Under the pieces are notes generated by a model. The model ran no database searches and had not been told where the DNA came from. It saw only the letters and a program-made list of their open reading frames with translations. DNA of 64,000 bases from DASUPK01 sp963782345 (GTDB taxonomy: Bacteria; Actinomycetota; Thermoleophilia; Solirubrobacterales; 70-9). The stretch is from positions 545,885 through 609,884 of the forward strand of contig CAWAJF010000004.1 of the NCBI GenBank assembly GCA_963782345.1, given 5' to 3'. Every line of letters starts with the position of its first letter. The first letter of the stretch is position 1. Below, one piece after another: positions 31,716 through 39,429 of this stretch. Made by a program: the position numbers and the translations under genes.

Positions 31716-32294
31716 TTAGGGCACGACGAAGAAGAAGGGCTCGTCCTGGTCGGTGTTCGTGTACCTCGGCACGCTGACGGTGTCGCCGCCGCTGTCGGTG
31801 GCTACCGTGGTGCCGCTGGTGTCCACCCTGGACGTGTCCACCTCGAGCCGACCCGCCGGGCAGAACTGCGCAGCGCTGTCCCACTCCGTGTGCGCCGTGC
31901 TGGTGCCAGTCGTGCTGTCGCCGAAAAAGTCGGGGGTCGCGACGAGCCCCGTCGTCGAGGCGTCGATGCCAGCCGCCAGCGCGATGCAGTAGGCACCGGT
32001 AGATGGGTGGGTCACCCCGGTGACGTTCTTGCTGCGAGAAAGGGCACCTCCGCCGGTGACGAACCCGTAGGCGCGGGCGGAGCCCGGGGCGCCGTTGGCG
32101 CCGTTGGCGCCGGCGGGGCCGGCGGGGCCGGCGGGACCGGTCGCCTTCACGATCTGCTTCGCCACCTCCTTCCTCACCTGCTTCTTCACCAGCTTCTTCA
32201 GCGACGGGCCTCCGAGCGCGGGCGAGACCACTGCCGCTGCCACGATCACGGCGAGGGCGATCGTGACGATGCTCCATCTCAGACTGTGCCTCAT
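31716..32294 (-). CDS. Secreted collagen-like-repeat protein
   Basis: The 192-residue product has a basic n-region and a hydrophobic segment (SIVTIALAVIVAAAVVSPALG), a lysine-rich amphipathic block (LKKLVKKQVRKEVAKQIVK), then a short collagen-like run of Gly-X-Y triplets: GPAGPAGPAGANGANGAPG. The remaining 120 residues form a beta-rich globular domain with two cysteines. Proteins with the signal-amphipathic-GPAG arrangement are common in Solirubrobacterales-type genomes, by recall. GGAGGGAAGG directly before the ATG fits a ribosome-binding site and sets the start at 32294. Function unknown; a trimeric surface protein is suggested by the collagen-like repeat. Confidence 0.75.
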   Translation of the reverse strand: MRHSLRWSIVTIALAVIVAAAVVSPALGGPSLKKLVKKQVRKEVAKQIVKATGPAGPAGPAGANGANGAPGSARAYGFVTGGGALSRSKNVTGVTHPSTGAYCIALAAGIDASTTGLVATPDFFGDSTTGTSTAHTEWDSAAQFCPAGRLEVDTSRVDTSGTTVATDSGGDTVSVPRYTNTDQDEPFFFVVP

Positions 32295-32513
32295 CCTTCC
32301 CTCCATTCCTGCGATTGACCCCTAGGTGCGTGCCACGCTAGTCACGCTACTCCCCAGATCTTCGCTTGCCAGCCGAATGGCCACTCGCACATTGCGGGCT
32401 TTCAGCCCTCGGCTCCAAGCGGACGGATGCCGGGCTCAGCAGTGATGACTCTCGACGGACCGCCGCTTGCGCCCCTTTCCTCGCGCGAAGCGGATGCCTC
32501 ATCGATCATTCGG

Positions 32514-32912
32514 TCAAGCGTCATCGGGCTCGAGCTGGCCACGAACGGCGCCTAGATTCCAGTAGTCGGCGCACCGCCTAATGCGGCCGTCCTCGATGTC
32601 AAGGACGGTTACACCGCGAACGGTCCACTGCCGGTGGGTGGGTGCCAGTCCGTCGAATTCGCCTACGTGGGTTCCACCCATTTCCCATTCGAGGACACCT
32701 ATGCGGCCGTCCTCGAAGGATCGGATCGGTTCGACTCGGAGATCTGGAAAGGAGCTCAGGAAGCCCATCGCCCAGTCGCGGACTCCCTGATGACCTCGGT
32801 TGACGACGTCAAACGCGAGATCCTCGTAAGCGCAATCGGGGGTGAAGAGTCGTGCGAGGCCTTCGACATCGTGGCGGGACCAAGCAGCGGCCCATTGCTC
32901 TCCTAGCGACAC
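32514..32912 (-). CDS. SnoaL/NTF2-like protein (ketosteroid-isomerase fold)
   Basis: The 132-residue product fits a SnoaL-type alpha+beta cone: WAAAWSRHDVEGLARLFTPDCAYED with AWSRHD in the first helix, GHQGVRDWAMGFLSSFPDLRVEP, GVLEWEMGGTHVGEFDGL and a C-terminal VTVLDIEDGRIRRCADYW. SnoaL proteins are polyketide cyclases, limonene-epoxide-hydrolase relatives or simply uncharacterised; the substrate is unknown. GTG 32912 is preferred because AAGGAAGG lies seven bases upstream and TAAGGT sits 22 bases upstream; GTG 32930 is the alternative. One of four related small proteins in this 2.5 kb area. Confidence 0.75.
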   Translation of the reverse strand: MSLGEQWAAAWSRHDVEGLARLFTPDCAYEDLAFDVVNRGHQGVRDWAMGFLSSFPDLRVEPIRSFEDGRIGVLEWEMGGTHVGEFDGLAPTHRQWTVRGVTVLDIEDGRIRRCADYWNLGAVRGQLEPDDA

Positions 32913-32934
32913 CGCCCACCCTTCCTTCACCCTG

Positions 32935-32940
32935 ACCTTA
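32935..32940 (-). promoter_or_regulatory. Candidate -10 element TAAGGT for the SnoaL-like gene at 32912
   Basis: Read on the minus strand, TAAGGT would place transcription start near 32928, giving a leader of about 16 bases that carries an AAGGAAGG ribosome-binding site for the GTG at 32912. The hexamer matches the one before the gene at 44059. Confidence 0.4.
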
Positions 32941-33034
32941 TCTCGGGCTTTCAGTTCGGCTTGCTCCTGCTTTCGCGCGCGAAGCGGTAGCGACCGGGCT
33001 GCGACGTCGCGGGTTCCTCGGCGATCATGGGGAC

Positions 33035-33502
33035 ATGAAGAGCACGATCGCGGTCGACGTGAGCGCGGAGATCGCGCGACCACGGTCGGAGGTATGGTCA
33101 TTTCTGCTCCTCGAGCCCGAGCGGATGCCCGACTACCTGGGGGAATTCGAATCGGCCCGGCTCGAGTCAGGGAGCCCCGGGGAGGTGGGGTCGGTGATTC
33201 GCTTCACGGTCAGCCCGGGCCACCGGTCGGGAACCCTGGAGCTCGTCAAGGTCGAGCCCGAGCGCAGCTTTGCGTGGGACGGTCCGCCGATGCGATGGAT
33301 GGGCGGCGCGGCGCGGCCCCGCGGTTCCTTCGAGCTCGCCGACGTTCGTGAGGGCTCAACCCTGCTGACCTGGAGGTTCAGGCCCGAGCTCAGCGGGACG
33401 CAGGTGCTGCTCGGCCCCTACCTGAAGCGCTGGCTGCGCCGGCAGCGTCTCGCGGATGTACAGAAGCTCAAACAGCTGCTCGAGGCCGAGGCGCCTGGAT
33501 GA
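33035..33502 (+). CDS. SRPBCC-family protein (START/polyketide-cyclase-like)
   Basis: The 155-residue product fits the SRPBCC helix-grip fold: STIAVDVSAEIARPRSEVWSFLLLEPERMPDYLG opens the first strand and helices, ESGSPGEVGSVIRFTV follows, then FAWDGPPMRWMGG and GSFELADVREGSTLLTWRFRPEL, ending in a long helix (LRRQRLADVQKLKQLLE). Such proteins bind hydrophobic ligands or act in polyketide/lipid chemistry. It overlaps the next gene by 4 bases (ATGA), suggesting a functional pair. Ligand unknown. Confidence 0.82.
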   Translation: MKSTIAVDVSAEIARPRSEVWSFLLLEPERMPDYLGEFESARLESGSPGEVGSVIRFTVSPGHRSGTLELVKVEPERSFAWDGPPMRWMGGAARPRGSFELADVREGSTLLTWRFRPELSGTQVLLGPYLKRWLRRQRLADVQKLKQLLEAEAPG

Positions 33503-33909
33503 GCAAGGATGACCTCGCCACCGTCGAGGCGCTCTGGAAGGCGTCCGCCGAGCGCGATCTCGAAACCGCCGCGCAACTGCTCGATCCGGCAATCGTGCTC
33601 TACGGCACCCGCGGCGGGCTGGACGAGAAGCGGGTCCTCACCGGCCCCGACGCGTACCTGGGATATATGACCGACGTCGAGGCGCAGTGGGAGAACTTCG
33701 ATTTCGAGGTGGAGCGGTTGATCGACGCCGGCGAGGCGATAGTGGTCTTCCTCCTGGAGAAGGGCCGGTCGGGACGGGGCGAAGCCGAGCTTTTGAACGA
33801 GACCGCGATGGCATTCAAGGTGAACGAAGGGAAGGTGGTCGAGGCGCGGGGATTCCTCGACCGCGAAGAGGCCATCGAAGCGGCACGGCAGGGCAAACTC
33901 TCCGGCTGA
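33499..33909 (+). CDS. SnoaL/NTF2-like protein
   Basis: The 136-residue product is an NTF2-like cone protein: DDLATVEALWKASAERDLETAAQLLDPAIVLYGT, then WENFDFEVERLIDAGEAIVVFLLEKGRSGRG and a C-terminal MAFKVNEGKVVEARGFLDREEAIEAA. The last block has the same layout (VxExRxFLDRxEAIEAA) as the two SnoaL proteins downstream. It is coupled to the SRPBCC gene by a four-base overlap. Enzymatic function is not established. Confidence 0.8.
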   Translation: MSKDDLATVEALWKASAERDLETAAQLLDPAIVLYGTRGGLDEKRVLTGPDAYLGYMTDVEAQWENFDFEVERLIDAGEAIVVFLLEKGRSGRGEAELLNETAMAFKVNEGKVVEARGFLDREEAIEAARQGKLSG

Positions 33910-34004
33910 TTGCCGCGCGCGAGACGCCGACTCCTCCTCGCGCAAGGGAGCCGCGACCCGACCGGTCCGCGGGGCTCTTCCTCCTCATTGGGGCGATACC
34001 TGGC

Positions 34005-34034
34005 CTACTCCGACAGCCCGGCGGCTTCGAGGGC
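34005..34034. repeat. 30-base direct repeat, copy 1
   Basis: These 30 bases at the 3' end of the SnoaL gene recur exactly at 34508-34537, at the 3' end of the next SnoaL gene. It encodes the shared C-terminus ALEAAGLSE. Confidence 0.85.
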
Positions 34035-34412
34035 CTCCTTAGGGTCGAGGTAGGTCCGAACCTGAGTTGCCTTGCCGTTCCGGGCTTGGATCAGATAGGC
34101 CCACGGCGACTCGATCTCGACACCACTTTCCGTGCCACGCCCACGCATCTCGCCCACGGCGAGGATTCGATCGCCGAGATCCCGAATCTCCGAAATCTCG
34201 AAGCGCAGGTCAGCGAAGGCCTCGAAGTAGTCCTGAAGCATCTCGCGGACCTCCTCCCTTCCCCGATAGACCGTCGCCTCCCCTTCGAGCAGTGCCGCCA
34301 GCCCGGGGTGCCACTCCACCTCCGGATCGAGCGTCTCCAGGAATGACTCGATGTCTCGCCTATTACTGGCGTCGAGCGCTCGCTTCAACGCCTCCACGTT
34401 CTCCTGCGACAT
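34005..34412 (-). CDS. SnoaL/NTF2-like protein (duplicate A)
   Basis: The 135-residue protein begins MSQENVEALKRALDASNRRDIESFL, a common SnoaL opening in actinobacteria, and ends VRTYLDPKEALEAAGLSE. Its 3' end is identical over 30 bases to that of the neighbour at 34508. The start regions also share the context CATCGCCC-CGCAGTATCTCG upstream of the ATG, so the two arose by duplication, although their middles differ. DPEVEWHPGLAALLEGEATVYRG shows the usual pocket region. Function unknown. Confidence 0.82.
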   Translation of the reverse strand: MSQENVEALKRALDASNRRDIESFLETLDPEVEWHPGLAALLEGEATVYRGREEVREMLQDYFEAFADLRFEISEIRDLGDRILAVGEMRGRGTESGVEIESPWAYLIQARNGKATQVRTYLDPKEALEAAGLSE

Positions 34413-34507
34413 CGCCCGCGCAGTATCTCGTTTGCTGGAGCACGGCGTTCTTTGCGCGGCGCAGTGGCACGGTGAGCCGGAGTGGGCACTCTAGAAAACC
34501 GGAACCG

Positions 34508-34537
34508 CTACTCCGACAGCCCGGCGGCTTCGAGGGC
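34508..34537. repeat. 30-base direct repeat, copy 2
   Basis: Second copy of the repeat at 34005-34034, in the same orientation and also covering the 3' end of a SnoaL-like gene. The shared codons exceed what protein conservation needs. Confidence 0.85.
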
Positions 34538-34906
34538 ATCGGCGCGATCCCGGAACCACTCAGCCCGAAGGACCTTCCCTTCCCGGATGGTGAACACGCC
34601 CCAGGTATCGAACTCGACCTTTGCGCCGCTCCCCGCTCCGCTCAATTCAAGTCGGTAATGCAGCAGGACCTTGTCGCCCCCCGCGTCCAGGACCTCGGCG
34701 TCGTCTATCGGGAACGACTCGAAGGCGTCGAAGATCTCGAGGTAGTAGTCCCAGGTGGCCTCGGCGCCGCGCACGCCGGATTCCGGCCAATCGGGGAGAG
34801 GCACGACTTCGAAGTTCGCATCGTTGACCGCGAGCCAGGTGGTTCGGTCGCGCGACCGAAGGGCTTCCGCCCCTCGCCGCACGAGCTCCACGTTCTCCTC
34901 CGACAT
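34508..34906 (-). CDS. SnoaL/NTF2-like protein (duplicate B)
   Basis: The 132-residue product starts MSEENVELVRRGAEALRSRDRTTWLAV and ends EWFRDRADALEAAGLSE, sharing its last residues and its 3' 30 bases with duplicate A. The middle (NFEVVPLPDWPESGVRG, WDYYLEIFDAFESFP) keeps the NTF2-like pattern. GATACT lies nine bases upstream of the ATG in both copies. Function unknown; perhaps a small-molecule-binding or hydrolase-like protein. Confidence 0.82.
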   Translation of the reverse strand: MSEENVELVRRGAEALRSRDRTTWLAVNDANFEVVPLPDWPESGVRGAEATWDYYLEIFDAFESFPIDDAEVLDAGGDKVLLHYRLELSGAGSGAKVEFDTWGVFTIREGKVLRAEWFRDRADALEAAGLSE

Positions 34907-35072
34907 CGCCCCCGCAGTATCTCGCGAGGAGTGCGAGAGCCGCTGCTCTCAATCCGGAGAAGTACCGACCTTGTCCGTAACAGAGACGCCTCCTCCCCGC
35001 GTGAAAGCGGAAGCCAGAATCCCAGTCGCAAGACAGCCGCTTCCCCATTGCGGCGCATTCTGAATCGGGCCT

Positions 35073-35919
35073 CTAGGTGGGTGGAGTTCGGCGGCCACCC
35101 ACCAGCTCCGCCGAGCTTCCCGTGCCATTCAGGCCCGTTTTCTTCTCTTCAATGGCACCGGAGACGGCGTGGGCGCCGCCGTCGACGTGGATCACCTCAC
35201 CGCTGATCGCCTCGGACCAGTCCGAGAGCAGGAAGCACGACCCCGCGCGCGACCGGGGCCGGGTCCTCCGTGTCCCAGCCCAGGGGGGCCGCCGCCGGCC
35301 AGCTCGAGGCCAGCTGATCGAAGCCGTCGATCCCGCCGGCGGCCGGCGAGGAGATCGGCCCGGCCGAGATCAGGTTCGAGCGGATCCCGCGTGGCCCAAG
35401 CTCGCGCGCCAGATACCGGTTGACCGCCTCGAGCCCGGCCTTCGCCACGCCCATCCAGTCGTAGGAGGGCCACGCCACCGAGGCGTCGAAGTCGAGGCCG
35501 ACGACGCTGCCTCCGCCCTCCATCAGAGGGGCGAGGTGCCGCGCGAGCGCCTGATAGGAGTAGGCGCTCGTCCGGAAGGCCTCGAGCGCGCTCTCCGGCG
35601 GCGTCTCCATGAAGCGCCCGCCGATCGCGTCCGCCGGGGCGAAGGCGATCGCGTGCAGGGCGCCGTCCAGGCCACCCCAGCGCGCGTCGAGCTCCCCGGC
35701 GAGGCCGGCCAGGTCGTCCTCGGAGTTGATGTCGAGCTCGAGCACGTCTGGCGGTTCGGGCAGCCGCTCCGCCGCCCGCTCCGTCATCCGCCGGGTGCGG
35801 CCGAAGCCGGTGAGCAGGACCTCGGCGCCCGCCAGCTGCGCCTCGCGCGCGACGGCGAAGGCGATGCTCTTCCTGGTCAGGACCCCGGTGATCAGGAATC
35901 TCTTGCCGGTGAGCATCAC
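35073..35919 (-). CDS. fabI: Enoyl-[acyl-carrier-protein] reductase, frame-broken near the 3' end
   Basis: The NADH-dependent FabI/InhA-type enzyme catalyses the last step of fatty-acid elongation. Visible are LTGKRFLITGVLTRKSIAFAVAREAQLAGAE (cofactor loop), HAIAFAP, YDWMGVAKAGLEAVNRYLA with the FabI-type Y-x6-K, and IRSNLISAGPISSPAAGGI. The unbroken frame stops at 35197, giving 240 residues without the usual end. Shifting one base at the run of four C's on the plus strand (35241-35244) restores CFLLSDWSEAISGE then VIHVDGGAHAVSG, and the frame closes at 35073, giving about 281 residues. The gene is the last of the fatty-acid operon and overlaps maoC by 4 bases. Sequencing or assembly error is as likely as a real lesion. 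Confidence 0.85.
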
Positions 35920-36497
35920 GCCAGCAGCCTCCCGTCCTGCAGCGGGGAGAGCTCGTCATCCGATGAAGATCCATCGGCGGTCCCGGATACCGCCGCGGAC
36001 GGATCATCCATGCGCTCGGATTCCCGGCGCCAGAGCACGACGATCTCCATGCGAGCCACCAGCTCGTCCGCCTGGTTGACGATCCGCACCGCCAGCTTGA
36101 CCAGCCCCGTCTCGGCCCCCAGCTCGCGCTTCTCCGCGAGCCGGGCGCGGACCCGAATCGTGTCGCCCAGCCCGACCGGACGCTTCAGCACCGCGCCGTC
36201 GATCGAGCGCAGGGCGAGCACGACTCGTGGATCGATCGGGAGCAGGCCGAGCGCGTAGGAGATCACCAGCATGCCGTGGGCGATCCGGCGGCCGAAGGGG
36301 CTCTCGGCGGCCCAGGCTGCATCGGCGTGCTGCGGATGCCAGTCGCCGGTCAGGGCAGCGAACGAGACCACGTCGTACTCGGTCACGGTCCGGCCCGAAG
36401 ACTCCATCGAGTCCCCGATCTCCAGGTCGTCGAAGTAGGGCGGTGCCTCCCGCCACAGGGTCCCTTCGCGGGTCGTCTCGATCGCCTCGGTCGTCAT
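35916..36497 (-). CDS. MaoC-like hotdog dehydratase
   Basis: The 193-residue product has the R-specific hydratase/dehydratase pattern of MaoC: YFDDLEIGDSMESSGRTVTEYDVVSFAALTGDWHPQHADAAWAAESPFGRRIAHGMLVISYALGLL contains the D-x4-H pair (DWHPQH) and the later HGM. A beta-rich half follows (VLALRSIDGAVLKRPVGLGDTIRVRARL). The C-terminal 40 residues are Asp/Ser-rich. Set between accD and fabI in a fatty-acid operon that lacks fabZ or fabA, it is a good candidate for the 3-hydroxyacyl-ACP dehydratase. That is inferred from context. It overlaps both neighbours by 4 bases. Confidence 0.85.
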   Translation of the reverse strand: MTTEAIETTREGTLWREAPPYFDDLEIGDSMESSGRTVTEYDVVSFAALTGDWHPQHADAAWAAESPFGRRIAHGMLVISYALGLLPIDPRVVLALRSIDGAVLKRPVGLGDTIRVRARLAEKRELGAETGLVKLAVRIVNQADELVARMEIVVLWRRESERMDDPSAAVSGTADGSSSDDELSPLQDGRLLA

Positions 36498-37957
36498 GCG
36501 CTTCTCCTTCTTCCGTTTGCTCCGCCGAGCGCCGAGAGCGCCCAGATCAGGCGCGCTCTCGTCTCGTCCGGCTCGATCACCTCGTCCACGTCGCCGGCGG
36601 CGGCGGCGACGTCGGCCCTCAGATGTCCCTGCGCGTACTCGTCGGCCAGCCGCGTCTGCTCGGCGACCGGATCCGCGGATCCCTCGATGGTGCGCCGGTG
36701 GATGATTCCGACCGCCTGGCGCGCGCCCAGCACGCCGATCTGGGCGCCCGGCCAGGCGAAGACGACATCCGCGCCGAGCTGGCGCGAATTCATGGTGATG
36801 AACCCGCCGCCGTAGGCCTTGCGCAGGACGACCGTCACCTTCGGGACCCTGGCGGCCGAGAAGGCGTGCAGGAGTCCGGCGCCGTGCCGGATCACGCCCA
36901 TCCGCTCCTGCTTCGTCCCTGGGAGGAAGCCCGGGGTGTCGACGAGGACCACGAGCGGCAGGCCGAAGGCGTCGCAGCGCCGGATGAACCCCGCCGCCTT
37001 CTCGGAGGCGGCCGAATCGATCACGCCGCCGAGGTGGTGGGGCTGGTTGGCGACCACGCCGACGGGGTGGCCGTTCAGACGGATCAGCGCGGTGACCATG
37101 TTGCGGGCCCAGCGGGGCGAGAGCTCGAGCATCGAGCTCGCGTCGCCGATGCAGCGGATCGCCGAGCGGACGTCGTAGACCTTGCGGGGGTTGTCCGGGA
37201 CCGCCGTCCCGGGATCCCGGCCCAGCGGGTCCTGGGGGAGGACCGGGTCGGGCGCCGATGCGGAGCTCTGCGGCAGGTGCGCGAGCAGGTCGCGGGCCAG
37301 CTCGGTGGCGGCCCGGTCGTCGGGAGCGACGAGGTCGCAGACCCCGTTGCGGGAGTGGACTCGGGCGCCGCCGAGCTCGTCCATCGTCACGCTCTCGCCC
37401 ATCACCTCCTCGACGACGCCCGGGCCCGTGAGGAAGAGCCGGGCCTCCTCGGTCATCACCACGAAGTCGGTGAGGGCCGGCGAGTAGGCGCCGCCGCCCG
37501 CCGAGGTCCCCGTGATCACGCTGATCTGCGGGACCCGGCCGGAGAGAGCCACGTGCTGCCGGAAAATCGCTCCGTAGCCGCCGAGCGCCCCCGCCCCCTC
37601 GTCGATCCGGGCGCCTCCGGACGCGACGAAGCCGACGACGGGAGCCTCCGCCCGTCCGGCCAGGTCGAGGACGCGCACGATCGTCTCGGCCTGGGCGGTG
37701 CCGAGCGAGCCCCCGGCGAAGCTCTGGTCCTGCGCGTAGCAGTAGACCGGCCTCCCGCCGACGCAGCCGGCACCCGCGACGACTCCGTCACCGGGTGCGG
37801 AGCGGGCGGAGCGGGAGGCGACCCGCGTCCTGACCAGCTCGAGTGAGCCGGGGTCGCAGAGCGCCTCGAGCCGCTCGAGCGGGGCCAGCCGGGCCGGCTC
37901 GGTCGTCGCGGCCACCGACGGCGGCCCGGAGAGCGGCGTGGCCAGGGCCGGCTTCAT
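36494..37957 (-). CDS. accD: Acyl-CoA carboxylase carboxyltransferase (beta) subunit
   Basis: The 487-residue product has both carboxyltransferase halves. In the N-half, VASGGARIDEGAGALGGYGAI and ISVITGTSAGGGAYSPALTDFVVM form the CoA-binding/oxyanion region. In the C-half, SSMLELSPRWARNMVTALIRLNG, GVVANQPHHLGG, LPLVVLVDTPGFLPGTKQE, VTVVLRKAYGGGFITMNSRQLGADVVFAWPGAQIGVLG are typical of single-chain AccD/PccB subunits. These move CO2 from biotin-BCCP to acetyl- or propionyl-CoA, giving malonyl- or methylmalonyl-CoA. No biotin carboxylase lies nearby, so the alpha subunit is elsewhere. Its place between fabF and maoC suggests dedicated malonyl-CoA supply. It overlaps both neighbours by 4 bases. 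Confidence 0.93.
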   Translation of the reverse strand: MKPALATPLSGPPSVAATTEPARLAPLERLEALCDPGSLELVRTRVASRSARSAPGDGVVAGAGCVGGRPVYCYAQDQSFAGGSLGTAQAETIVRVLDLAGRAEAPVVGFVASGGARIDEGAGALGGYGAIFRQHVALSGRVPQISVITGTSAGGGAYSPALTDFVVMTEEARLFLTGPGVVEEVMGESVTMDELGGARVHSRNGVCDLVAPDDRAATELARDLLAHLPQSSASAPDPVLPQDPLGRDPGTAVPDNPRKVYDVRSAIRCIGDASSMLELSPRWARNMVTALIRLNGHPVGVVANQPHHLGGVIDSAASEKAAGFIRRCDAFGLPLVVLVDTPGFLPGTKQERMGVIRHGAGLLHAFSAARVPKVTVVLRKAYGGGFITMNSRQLGADVVFAWPGAQIGVLGARQAVGIIHRRTIEGSADPVAEQTRLADEYAQGHLRADVAAAAGDVDEVIEPDETRARLIWALSALGGANGRRRSA

Positions 37958-39150
37958 CCGGCCGCCTCCATGCAGAGCACGACGTTGTGCCCGCCGAAGC
38001 CGAAGGAGTTGCTGATCCCGACCGCGGGGTGGCCGTTCAGCGGCAGCGCCTTTGCGTCGCCCGGCACGTAGTCGAGGTCGAGGCCCTCGTCGGGCTCCTC
38101 GTAGTTGAGCGTCGGCGGCGCCTGCTTGTCGCGGAGCGCCTGGAGCGTCGCAACCGCCTCGACTGCTCCGGCGGCGCCGAGCAGGTGCCCGATCGCCGAC
38201 TTGGTGGACGAGGTCGGGATCCGGAACGCCTGCTCGCCGAGGGCCGTCTTCAGCGCCTCGGTCTCGGAGCGATCGTTGAGCGGTGTCGAGGTGCCGTGCG
38301 CGTTCACGTAGGCGATGTCGGCGGGCTCGATCCGGGCGTCGGCGAGCGCCTTGCGGATCGCGCGCGCAGCGCCGTCGCCGCTCGGCTCGGGCGCGGTCAT
38401 GTGGTGCGCGTCGGCTGTCGACCCGTATCCGGTCAGGTACCCGAGGATCGGAGCGCCGCGCAGCTCGGCCGTCTCCGCGTCCTCGAGGACCATCACCCCG
38501 GCGCCCTCGCCCATCACGAAGCCGTCGCGGCGGCGGTCGAAGGGTCGCGAGATGCCCGACTCCGAGGTCGCGCCCATCCCGGCGAAGGCCGCGGTTGCCA
38601 GTGGCGTGATCGCCGATTCCGCGCCGCCCGCCACGCACGCGATGGCGTCGCCGTAGGAGATCATCCGGGCGGCGGTGCCGAGGGCGTGGGCGCCGGCGGC
38701 ACACGCGGAGACGGTCCCGAAGCACTGCCCGCGCAGCTCATGCTCGATCGCCAGGGCCCCGGCGGCCGAGTTGGCCATCATCTGAGGGACGCAGTGGGGC
38801 GAGATCTTTCCCTGCCCCTGTTCGCGCAGGATGATGTGCTCGGACTCGATCGTCGAGAGCCCCCCGATTCCGGTGCCCATCACGCAGCCGACCTCCGCCC
38901 GGTCGTAGGGCGCCTCGTCCAGGCCGGCGCCACCGATCGCCTCGGCTGCCGCGACGAGCGCGAGCTGGGTGAAGCGGTCGGTGCGGCGCACCTGGCGCCG
39001 GGTCAGGTGGTCCGTCGGCTCGAAGTCCGAGCAGCGGCCGAGGCCGTCCTCGATCCCCGACTCGCCGGCAGCCCAGCGCTCGTTCAGAGCCGGCGCGCCG
39101 ACGCCGAGCGGCGTGACCGCCCCGATCCCGGTGATCGCAACCCGGCGCAT
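37954..39150 (-). CDS. fabF: 3-oxoacyl-ACP synthase II (KAS II)
   Basis: This 398-residue elongation condensing enzyme joins malonyl-ACP to acyl-ACP with loss of CO2. The catalytic Cys is in GTVSACAAGAHALG, and the two His are in VNAHGTSTPLND and KSAIGHLLGAAG. VAITGIGAVTPLG and GISNSFGFGGHN are standard. Length is normal for FabF. The start overlaps the ACP stop by one base. Whether it resembles FabF or a mycobacterial KasA-type enzyme cannot be decided from motifs alone. Confidence 0.96.
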   Translation of the reverse strand: MRRVAITGIGAVTPLGVGAPALNERWAAGESGIEDGLGRCSDFEPTDHLTRRQVRRTDRFTQLALVAAAEAIGGAGLDEAPYDRAEVGCVMGTGIGGLSTIESEHIILREQGQGKISPHCVPQMMANSAAGALAIEHELRGQCFGTVSACAAGAHALGTAARMISYGDAIACVAGGAESAITPLATAAFAGMGATSESGISRPFDRRRDGFVMGEGAGVMVLEDAETAELRGAPILGYLTGYGSTADAHHMTAPEPSGDGAARAIRKALADARIEPADIAYVNAHGTSTPLNDRSETEALKTALGEQAFRIPTSSTKSAIGHLLGAAGAVEAVATLQALRDKQAPPTLNYEEPDEGLDLDYVPGDAKALPLNGHPAVGISNSFGFGGHNVVLCMEAAG

Positions 39151-39395
39151 CAGGACTGGCGCGCGGACACGAAGTCGACGACGTCCTGGACGGTGGCGAT
39201 CTTGTCCATGTCCGCATCGGTGATCTCGACGCCGTACTCGTCCTCGATCACCTGGGCGAGCTCGACCAGGTCGAGCGAGTCGATGTCCAGGTCCTCGAAG
39301 CGCGAGTCGGGCTTGACGTTCTCCGGCTCCTCGCCGAACTCGACGAGCGCCGACACCACCCTCTCGCTCAACTGTTCCTTGGTTGCCGTTGCCAT
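39150..39395 (-). CDS. acpP: Acyl carrier protein
   Basis: The 81-residue acidic protein contains the phosphopantetheine site DIDSLDLVELA, where Ser in DSL carries the prosthetic group, flanked by helices LSERVVSALVEFG and IATVQDVVDFV. It carries the growing acyl chain through the operon's enzymes. AAAGGAG six bases before the ATG is an unusually strong ribosome-binding site, matching the need for abundant ACP. Confidence 0.97.
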   Translation of the reverse strand: MATATKEQLSERVVSALVEFGEEPENVKPDSRFEDLDIDSLDLVELAQVIEDEYGVEITDADMDKIATVQDVVDFVSARQS

Positions 39396-39429
39396 CTGTG
39401 GCTCCTTTCTTGGTCAGATCGTTTGCTGG

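Noticed and set aside
32085..32140. GC-rich tandem triplet run
   Set aside because: It codes the Gly-X-Y collagen-like run on the minus strand.
35077..36258. Plus-strand frame of 393 codons across fabI and maoC
   Set aside because: The minus strand holds both enzymes with their catalytic motifs. The plus frame is an antisense shadow that only looks open because of GC content.
36227..37846. 539-codon plus-strand frame across accD
   Set aside because: AccD and MaoC are certain on the minus strand. This frame has no recognisable domain.
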